From Streptomyces sp. B21-105 (lineage in GTDB: Bacteria > Actinomycetota > Actinomycetes > Streptomycetales > Streptomycetaceae): a stretch of DNA of 64,000 nt. The position numbers and the translations under genes were made by a program. How positions within the stretch are numbered: position 1 is the stretch's first letter; each line of letters begins with the position of its first letter. The stretch covers positions 7,068,001-7,132,000 of the forward strand of contig NZ_JARUMJ010000001.1 of assembly GCF_036898465.1 (NCBI RefSeq), read 5' to 3'. Below are positions 57,153-64,000 of this stretch, one piece after another. The notes under the pieces are model-generated. The model made no database searches. It was not told where the DNA came from and saw only the letters and a program-made list of their open reading frames with translations.

Positions 57153-58289
57153 ATGCGCATCCCGAAGCGCGTCGCCGTGATCGGTGCCGGCAGCATGGGC
57201 AGCCAGGCCATGTGGCGACTGGCGGCCCGCGGAGCCGAGGTCATCGGCTACGACCGGTACGCACCGGGTCACGACCGCGGCGCGGCCGGGGGCGAGAGCC
57301 GCATCTACCGAGCCGCCCACCTCGGCGAGCCCGGGTACGTTCCGCTGCTGCGGCTCGCGGACCGGATGTGGGAGCAGCTCCAGGCGGAGACGGGCCGGTC
57401 GCTGCGACGCCGCAGCGGCAGCCTGGTGATGGGGGATGCCTCCTCGCCGTCCATGAGCGTCCTCCTCTCCACCAGCGCCGCCCAGGGGCTGGATCACGAG
57501 GTACTGGACCGGGAGGAACTCGCCCGCCGCTACCCGCAGCACCGGCTCCCGGACGGACACACCGCCGTCCTCGACCGGTTGGGCGCCGTCATCAGGCCGG
57601 AGGCGTCGATCCAGGCCGCCGCCGCCCGTGCCGAGCAGTTGGGCGCCCGGCTGCACCGCTACACCACGGTGCGCGAGGTCGTCCCCGCGGCGGGCGGCGG
57701 GGTTCGGGTCGTCACCGACCGGGGCACGGACCACGTGGACGCCGCCGTGGTGACCGTGGGCCCGTGGATCAACACCCTGCTCCCGGACCTCCCCCGGACC
57801 GTCGACGTCCGCCGGGTGGTCTGCTCCTGGCACCTGCCCACCCGCCACGACTGGTTCGCGGGGGGCGCCCCGCCCTTCGTGCGCGCCGCACCCCACGACT
57901 GCTTCGGGATCCCGTCGCCCGACGGCATCTCCGTCAAGCTCGGTCTCTCCGTCAAATACCATGCGCCGGTGCCCGCGCCCGAACGGCTCGAGCGTACGGT
58001 CCGTCCCGAGGAACTCGGGGTCTTCCGCGAGCTCATCGGTGAACTCATGCCCGACCTGAACCCCGACCCCATCAGGATGTCGGCCTACATGGAGGGCTAC
58101 ACCGACTCCGGGAACCCGCTCGTCGGTCATCTCCCCGGCGAGGACGACATCACCGTCATGGCCGGGTTCTCCGGCAGCGGCTTCAAGTTCTCGCCCGCGA
58201 TGGGAGAGATCGCCGCAGACCTGGCGCTCGACGGCGCCACGCAGCACCCCGTCGACTTCCTCGCCCCGGCAGAAGCCGGCACCGCCTGA
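57153..58289 (+). CDS. N-methyl amino acid oxidase-like flavoprotein (MTOX/SoxA family)
   Basis: This is a 378-residue FAD enzyme of the DAO family: RVAVIGAGSMGSQAMWRLAA at the N-terminus, RGAAGGESRIYRAAH, and C-terminal GYTDSGNPLVGHLPGEDDI with FSGSGFKFSP. It matches N-methyltryptophan/sarcosine oxidase-like proteins. The cysteine that covalently binds FAD in those enzymes seems replaced by Tyr (MSAYMEGYTD). The ATG at 57153 has AGGAG upstream. It is the first gene of the plus-strand catabolic cluster. Confidence 0.85.
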   Translation: MRIPKRVAVIGAGSMGSQAMWRLAARGAEVIGYDRYAPGHDRGAAGGESRIYRAAHLGEPGYVPLLRLADRMWEQLQAETGRSLRRRSGSLVMGDASSPSMSVLLSTSAAQGLDHEVLDREELARRYPQHRLPDGHTAVLDRLGAVIRPEASIQAAAARAEQLGARLHRYTTVREVVPAAGGGVRVVTDRGTDHVDAAVVTVGPWINTLLPDLPRTVDVRRVVCSWHLPTRHDWFAGGAPPFVRAAPHDCFGIPSPDGISVKLGLSVKYHAPVPAPERLERTVRPEELGVFRELIGELMPDLNPDPIRMSAYMEGYTDSGNPLVGHLPGEDDITVMAGFSGSGFKFSPAMGEIAADLALDGATQHPVDFLAPAEAGTA

Positions 58290-58308
58290 TCCCGGCGATC
58301 GTCGAACT

Positions 58309-58366
58309 CATCACCCCCGCTCACGGACATCACCCCCCGCTCACTGTCATCACCCCCCACTCGCCA
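58309..58366 (+). repeat. Three tandem ~20-bp repeats
   Basis: Three head-to-tail units of CATCACCCCC(C)GCTCAC type lie between the oxidase stop and the HAD gene. Unit lengths are 19, 20 and 19 bases. They could serve a post-transcriptional or recombination role; no function is known. Confidence 0.6.
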
Positions 58367-58445
58367 CATCTTCGTCATGAGCATGCCCAAAAGAGCCCAC
58401 GCCGGCCCTGACCAGTTCCCCGAAGCAAGAAAGTGGAGCACTTCC

Positions 58446-59126
58446 ATGCCCATTCCCTCGTTCCAGTTCCGCCCGAAGTACGTCTCGTTCGACTGCTACG
58501 GCACATTGATCGAGTGGCCGATGACCCCCATCACGCGTGAACTCGTCGGCGACCAGATCCCGGCCGAGCACTGGGACCAGTTCGTCAAGGAGTTCCGCGG
58601 CTACCGCTACGACTCGGTCCTCGGCAAGTACTACCCCTACGAGCAGACTCTGCAGGACGCCTTCGAGGGGGTCTGCCGCAAGTGGGGCGTGAAGGCCGCC
58701 CCGGACGCCGGCAAGCGGTTCGCCGACGGCGTGCGCAGCTGGGGCCCGCACGCGGACGTGCCGGAACCGCTGAAGAAGATGGGCGAGAACTACAAGCTGG
58801 TGATCCTCTCCAACGCCGGCGACGCCTTCCTCGAGGAGAGCGTGCCCCGGCTCGGGGCGGACTTCCACGCGGTCTTCACCGCGGAGCAGGCCGGCTACTA
58901 CAAGCCCCGGTACGCGGCGTTCGAGTACATGCTCGACCAGCTCGGCGCGTCCCCGGAGGACTTCGTGCACGTCTCCTCCCACACCCGTTACGACCTGATG
59001 CCGATGCACGACATGGGCTTCCGCAACCTCGTCCTCCTGGACCGCGGCTGCGACCCGGTCACCCACGGATACGACTACGTGACGGTGAAGTCCCTGGACG
59101 AGCTCAACACCATGCTCGGCATCTGA
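58446..59126 (+). CDS. HAD type II (haloacid dehalogenase-like) hydrolase
   Basis: This is a 226-residue HAD protein: motif I VSFDCYGTLIEW with the Asp nucleophile, motif II LVILSNAG, motif III Lys in GYYKPRYAAF, and VSSHTRYDLMPMHDMG. In type II haloacid dehalogenases the last block usually reads VSSNxWD; here it is altered, so dehalogenation is not certain. A phosphatase or other hydrolysis role in the amine pathway is possible. The ATG at 58446 has GGAG eight bases upstream; the frame also has an earlier ATG at 58377. Confidence 0.8.
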   Translation: MPIPSFQFRPKYVSFDCYGTLIEWPMTPITRELVGDQIPAEHWDQFVKEFRGYRYDSVLGKYYPYEQTLQDAFEGVCRKWGVKAAPDAGKRFADGVRSWGPHADVPEPLKKMGENYKLVILSNAGDAFLEESVPRLGADFHAVFTAEQAGYYKPRYAAFEYMLDQLGASPEDFVHVSSHTRYDLMPMHDMGFRNLVLLDRGCDPVTHGYDYVTVKSLDELNTMLGI

Positions 59127-59265
59127 CGCGCGACGCACACCCGCCCACGCAGCACCTACTTCCCGGCGGGCGCCCGGTCTCGTGCGGCCGCCCATGAGCC
59201 CGGCACGTCTTCGGGCACCGGCCGACGACGTCCCACCCCGTCGTGACCCGTACGTCGTCCCCGCG

Positions 59266-59329
59266 TCACGGATTCCCCGCGTCACGGATTCCCCGCGTCA
59301 CGGATTCCCCGCATCACCGATTCCCCGTA
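59266..59329 (+). repeat. Four tandem 16-bp repeats upstream of the binding-protein gene
   Basis: Four units of TCACGGATTCCCCGCG (the last two with changes) run head to tail, about 30 bases upstream of the binding-protein start. They lie in the leader of the importer genes. Confidence 0.8.
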
Positions 59330-59358
59330 TGCCCAGCGTTTCTTCAGGAGGCACCGCC

Positions 59359-60378
59359 ATGGAAAGCAACCGGACAGGCCGCAGAACCGTACTCCGCACC
59401 GCAGGCGCTGTGGCCGCCGCCATGCAGGTCAACAGAAACTTGAGTGTCCCGATCGTCACGGCGGCCCTGGCTCTCGCGCTCGCCGCGTGCGGGGCGAGCG
59501 GCACGCCGCAGAACGTGGGGGCCAAGGGCACGGCGCAAGGCGGAGGTTCCGGATCGTCGGCCGAGCACACCGACGACATCTCGGTGGGCGTGAAGCCGGA
59601 TGCCAAGGCCGTGAAGCTGCTGCCCGCGGCGGTGAAGGCCGAGGGCACGCTCTCGGTGGCCATGGACCTGGCCTACCCGCCCACCACGTTCATGGCGTCG
59701 GACAACAAGACCCCGATCGGGTTCAACCCGGACATGGCCCGGCTGATCGCCGCCAAGCTCGGCCTGAAGCTGCAGATCAACAACGTCAAGTTCGACACCA
59801 TCATCACCGGCCTGCAGGCCGGTCGGTACGACTTCACGGCCTCCACCATGGGCACCACGAAGGACCGGCTGAAGGTGCTCGACATGGTCGACTACTTCAA
59901 GGCCGGGACCGGAGTCTCCGTCCCCTACGGGAACCCGCAGAAGCTGGGCACCCACACGCTGTGCGGGCACCGCGTCGGCGTCACGTCCGGCAGCACCCAG
60001 GAGCTGCAGTGGGTGCCGCTGCTGTCCAAGCAGGACTGTACGAGCAAGGGCAAGCCGGCCATCGACGCGGTGACCCTGCCCAGCGTGAACGACGCACTCA
60101 CCCAGCTGGTCTCCAAGCGGCTCGACGCGGTGATGTACGACTTCACCGCGCTCGGGTGGGCGGCCGAGCAGCAGCCCAAGACGTTCGAGGTCCTCAAGCC
60201 CATGGTGACCGCCAAGACCGTGGCCGTCGCGCTGAAGAAGGACTCGCCGCTGACCCCCGCGGTGCAGGCCGCCCTCCAGTCGATCATCGACAGCCCCGAG
60301 TACGCCGATGCCCTGGGCCGCTGGGGCTTCCCGGATCTCGGGATCACGACCGCGGCCATGGCCGTCCCGCAGGACTGA
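59359..60378 (+). CDS. ABC transporter solute-binding lipoprotein (amino-acid/opine type)
   Basis: This is a 339-residue periplasmic-binding-protein-type sequence of family 3: LSVAMDLAYPPTTFMASDNK, GFNPDMARLIAAKLGLKLQI, TGLQAGRYDFTASTMGTTKD and CGHRVGVTSGSTQEL. The N-terminus carries two export-like features in tandem: an RR-containing stretch (TGRRTVLRTAGAV, residues 6-18), then MQVNRNLSVPIVTAALALAL with a lipobox LAAC (Cys44). The ATG at 59359 has AGGAG upstream, so the longer form is likely made. It is followed by the permease gene. Confidence 0.88.
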   Translation: MESNRTGRRTVLRTAGAVAAAMQVNRNLSVPIVTAALALALAACGASGTPQNVGAKGTAQGGGSGSSAEHTDDISVGVKPDAKAVKLLPAAVKAEGTLSVAMDLAYPPTTFMASDNKTPIGFNPDMARLIAAKLGLKLQINNVKFDTIITGLQAGRYDFTASTMGTTKDRLKVLDMVDYFKAGTGVSVPYGNPQKLGTHTLCGHRVGVTSGSTQELQWVPLLSKQDCTSKGKPAIDAVTLPSVNDALTQLVSKRLDAVMYDFTALGWAAEQQPKTFEVLKPMVTAKTVAVALKKDSPLTPAVQAALQSIIDSPEYADALGRWGFPDLGITTAAMAVPQD

Positions 60379-60379
60379 C

Positions 60380-61335
60380 ATGAGCACGGATCTGATCGGT
60401 ACGAAGACCAGGAGCCGACCGGTGCCCGAACTGCTGCCCGAACACAAGAAGCGGATCACGCCGAAGCGTCCGCGCGACTACGTCGCCTGGGTGGTCGCGA
60501 TCGCGATCGTCGCCGGCCTGGTGTGGACCGCGGTGACGAACGAGAACTATCGCTGGCCGGTGGTGTTCAGCTACTTCACCACGCAGACCATTCTCGACGG
60601 CCTGCTGGTCACGCTGATTCTGACCGTGGCGAGTATGGCCCTGGGCACGCTGCTGGGGCTGGTGCTGGCGGTGATGCGCATGTCGCCGCAGCGGCCCATT
60701 TCCGGGCTGGCCCAGCTCTACATCACCTTCTTCCGCGGCACCCCGGTGCTCGTGCAGCTGGTCTTCTGGTTCAACATCGCGGCGCTCTACCCGAACCTGT
60801 CGGTCGGCATCCCGTTCACCGGCATCTCCACACCGGTGGACGTGAACGCGATCATGACCCCGATGACGGCGGCCGTCGTGGGGCTCACCCTGAACCAGGC
60901 CGCGTACATGTCCGAGATCATCCGTGGCGGGTTCGCGTCGGTCAGCCGCGGACAGCACGAGGCCGCGGAGTCCCTGGGCATGTCGGGGTTCACCAAGCTC
61001 CGCCATGTGATCATCCCGCAGACCATGCCGGCGATCATCCCGGCCACCGGCAACCAGGTGATCGGCATGCTCAAGGAGACCTCGCTGGTGAGCGTGCTCG
61101 GCGTCGCCGACCTGCTGCAGAGCGCACAGGCGATCTACGCCCGCAACTACCAGACGATCCCGCTGCTGATCGTGGCCAGCCTCTGGTACCTGATCATGAC
61201 GCTGGTGCTGAGCGTGCCCCAGTCCATGATCGAGCGCCGCTTCTCCCGCTCCACCCGGGCGCGGCTGACCCCGGCCGCCACCGCCGCCGAGCCCGGGGCC
61301 GGACAGCCCGTTCCCACCACGAGGGAGTCCCTGCT

Positions 61336-61339
<4 letters not shown>
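60380..61339 (+). CDS. ABC transporter permease, polar amino-acid type
   Basis: This 319-residue HisM/GlnP-like permease has a cytoplasmic N-tail, helices near [19 protein letters not shown] and [20 protein letters not shown], and the EAA loop region [20 protein letters not shown] with AESLGM. The C-terminus ends in Ala/Pro-rich residues. It overlaps neither neighbour upstream (one-base gap) but its stop overlaps the ATPase start (GTGA). Confidence 0.92.
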
Positions 61340-62103
<764 letters not shown>

Positions 62104-62271
62104 AAGCGGCCCGGACACGCGGCAGCGGACCCGGCGGCAGACCCGGCGGTGAGTCCGGAGAAGACGCTGGTCGACTGCGGCTGACGTGATCCCCGCACCC
62201 TGCCCGTCCTGGTCTTCGCTCCTGGTCGCGCCCGACCTCGCCTCCCTCGAACCCCCCGCTAAGGACCCGAC

Positions 62272-63552
62272 ATGAAGACGATTCCCTACTGGACAGATAC
62301 CGCTGGGGCGTTTCCCGACCGGTCCGGCAAGCCGCTGACCGAGGACACCGACCTGGTGGTCGTCGGCGCCGGCCTGACGGGTCTGTCCACCGCCCTGCAC
62401 TCCGCCCGCAAGGGCGCCCGCGTCACCCTCGTCGAGAAGGGCCAGATCGGCTCCGGCGCCTCCGCCCGCAACGGCGGCATGGCCAACCTGGGATTCACCA
62501 TCGGCGTGGGCCAGGCCGTCCGCCGGTACGGACTCGAACGGGCCCGGGAGATCTACAACTCCTACGGCGAGGCCGTGGACACCGTCGAGCGGCTCGTGAA
62601 CGAGGAGTCCATCGACTGCCAGTTCCGCCGTGTCGGACGCCTGGGCGTCGCCTCCCGCCCCGCGCACTTCGAGAGCAAGAAGGCCCAACAGCGCGACCTG
62701 GCAAAGTACTTCGGACACGAGACGACTCTGGTCGGCAAGTCCGAGCTGCGTTCGGAGATCGGATCCGACGCCTACCACGGCGGCCTGCTCGACCCGTTCA
62801 GCGCCGCCCTGCACGTCGGCCGATTCGTGCGCGGTATGGCCGACGCGTGCGAGCGCACCGGTGTCGAGATCCACGAGCGCAACGCGGCCATCGGCGTGCG
62901 GCGCACCGCCGCCGGCCGGTTCGAGGTCAGTACCGAGCGCGGTGTCATCCGCGCCGGGCAGGTCATGATGGCCACCGACGCCTACACCGACCAGAACTTC
63001 CCGTGGCTGCGCCGCCAACAGGTCTGCGTGGGCAGCTTCATCATCGTCACCGAGCCGCTCGGCGAGGAGCTCGCCCGGGACGTCATCCCCAAGGCCCGCC
63101 TCATCGTCGACTCCAACAAGGTCTGCCACTACTTCCGGCTCACCCCGGACAACCGGCTGCTGTTCGGCGGCCGCGCCCGCTTCGCACCGTCGGACCCGAC
63201 CTCGGACAAGAAGAGCGGGGCCGTTCTGTTCCGTGAGATGTGCGGGATCTTCCCCCAGCTCTCCCGCACCAGGATCGAGTACGTGTGGGGCGGCTCCGTC
63301 GGTTTCGCCATGGACCGCATCGTGCACGCCGGGCAGACCGAGGACGGCGTCCACTACTCCATGGGATACGCGGGCCACGGCGTGCAGATGGCCACCCACA
63401 TGGGGCAGGTCATGGCCGAGGTGATGGACGGCCACCCCGAGGTCAGCCCCGTCCGCGACCTCGCCCCGCCCCGCATCCCCCTCTACAACGGCACCGCCTG
63501 GTTCCTGCCCTTCGCGGGCGCCTACTACAAGACGCTGGACCGCATCCGCTGA
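62272..63552 (+). CDS. Gamma-glutamylputrescine oxidase-like flavoprotein (PuuB-like)
   Basis: This is a 426-residue FAD oxidoreductase of the DAO family: DLVVVGAGLTGLSTALHSAR at 26-45, EKGQIGSGASARNGGMANLG, LLDPFSAALHVGRFVRGM, and C-terminal YSMGYAGHGVQMATHMGQ. It resembles PuuB, which oxidises gamma-glutamylated amines to aldehydes in bacterial polyamine breakdown. The next gene is an aldehyde dehydrogenase, which fits that pathway order. Confidence 0.85.
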   Translation: MKTIPYWTDTAGAFPDRSGKPLTEDTDLVVVGAGLTGLSTALHSARKGARVTLVEKGQIGSGASARNGGMANLGFTIGVGQAVRRYGLERAREIYNSYGEAVDTVERLVNEESIDCQFRRVGRLGVASRPAHFESKKAQQRDLAKYFGHETTLVGKSELRSEIGSDAYHGGLLDPFSAALHVGRFVRGMADACERTGVEIHERNAAIGVRRTAAGRFEVSTERGVIRAGQVMMATDAYTDQNFPWLRRQQVCVGSFIIVTEPLGEELARDVIPKARLIVDSNKVCHYFRLTPDNRLLFGGRARFAPSDPTSDKKSGAVLFREMCGIFPQLSRTRIEYVWGGSVGFAMDRIVHAGQTEDGVHYSMGYAGHGVQMATHMGQVMAEVMDGHPEVSPVRDLAPPRIPLYNGTAWFLPFAGAYYKTLDRIR

Positions 63553-63594
63553 CCGGTCGGCAGCCCCCTCTGCACACACAAGGAGACACCCACG

Positions 63595-64000
63595 ATGACT
63601 GTCGTCCGTGATGTTCCCAAGCAGCTGTTCATCGGCGGCGATTGGCAGGACGCGGAGTCCGGCCGGACGCTGTCCGTCGACAACCCGGCCACCGGCGAGG
63701 AACTGTGCCAGGTCGCCGACGCCTCACCCGCCGACGGCCGGCGTGCCGTCGAGGCGGCGGTCGCCGCGCAGGCCGCCTGGGCCGCCACCCCGCCGCGCGT
63801 GCGCAGCGAGATCCTGCGCCGCGCCTACGACATCATCGTCGCGCGCACCGAGGACCTCGCACTGCTGATGACCCTGGAGATGGGCAAGCCCCTGGCCGAG
63901 GCGCGTGCCGAGGTCGCCTACGGCGCGGAGTTCTTCCGCTGGTTCTCCGAGGAGGCCGTCCGTGTCGACGGCGGCATGATGACCGCTCCCGACGGCAGGA
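63595..64000 (+). CDS. Aldehyde dehydrogenase (GabD/PuuC-like), runs past window
   Basis: The first 135 codons are visible: LFIGGDWQDAESGRTLSVDN, PATGEELCQVADA, LMTLEMGKPLAEARAEVAYG, EFFRWFSEEA. This matches the N-terminal half of NAD(P)-dependent succinate-semialdehyde or gamma-glutamyl-aminobutyraldehyde dehydrogenases; the catalytic Cys lies beyond the window. ATG at 63595 with AAGGAG upstream. Confidence 0.9.
   Translation, partial: MTVVRDVPKQLFIGGDWQDAESGRTLSVDNPATGEELCQVADASPADGRRAVEAAVAAQAAWAATPPRVRSEILRRAYDIIVARTEDLALLMTLEMGKPLAEARAEVAYGAEFFRWFSEEAVRVDGGMMTAPDGR

Noticed and set aside
58309..58366. Tandem repeats as a CRISPR array
   Set aside because: Units abut directly with no spacers and are only three; no cas genes are nearby.

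Overview
The window is about 70% GC with strong third-position G/C bias, GTG/TTG starts, GGAGG-type ribosome sites and many actinobacterial families (XRE/DUF5753 plus DUF397 pair, EACC1, CGNR, PPOX/F420-type oxidoreductase, PucR). It reads as an accessory region of a Streptomyces or close-relative chromosome. All functions are inferred from sequence motifs; no database search was run.

Positions 1-22 kb form a defence/conflict island. On the minus strand lie a Ser/Thr kinase, an SNF2-type helicase resembling DISARM DrmD, a 1720-residue Eco57I/PglX-like adenine methyltransferase, and at the left edge a DExH helicase of the DrmA/DruE kind that runs out of the window. Set between these are an EACC1-like small protein with a caspase fused to an SF1 (Dna2/UvrD-like) helicase, a T4-beta family protein, an eroded ATPase/DUF4276 pair, and the HATPase / XRE-DUF5753 / DUF397 regulatory trio. 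At 19.7 kb a Wadjet type III-like operon starts: jetA (DUF2397) is intact, but jetB (DUF2398) is cut off at about 21,807.

Positions 21.8-48.8 kb look like a recombined, mobile-rich segment. It is bordered by two DUF2398 fragments and contains two direct copies of a ~350-bp non-coding repeat (23.6 and 47.4 kb), IS701 and IS3 remnants and several broken genes (DUF1772, a radical SAM enzyme, an aminotransferase lacking its catalytic lysine). Intact cargo includes small oxidative/detoxification genes with divergent TetR, HxlR and MarR regulators, an FAD monooxygenase, an ABC exporter, a three-repeat lectin-like protein, a HAD-terpene cyclase fusion (drimenol-synthase-like architecture), a urease operon (fused ureAB, ureC, ureF, ureG, ureD; no ureE), a nicotinamidase-like hydrolase and an RHH-Doc toxin-antitoxin pair.

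Positions 48.8-55.1 kb hold a PadR-regulated MacB/FtsX-type ABC transporter, a VOC protein, and a decayed Crp/Fnr regulator with a truncated companion. From 55.2 kb to the right edge lies an ordered catabolic cluster: PucR regulator, MTOX-like flavin oxidase, HAD type II hydrolase, polar amino-acid/amine ABC importer (binding protein, permease, ATPase), PuuB-like gamma-glutamyl-amine oxidase and an aldehyde dehydrogenase that continues beyond the window. Together these suggest uptake and oxidative breakdown of an amine or N-alkylated amino acid.
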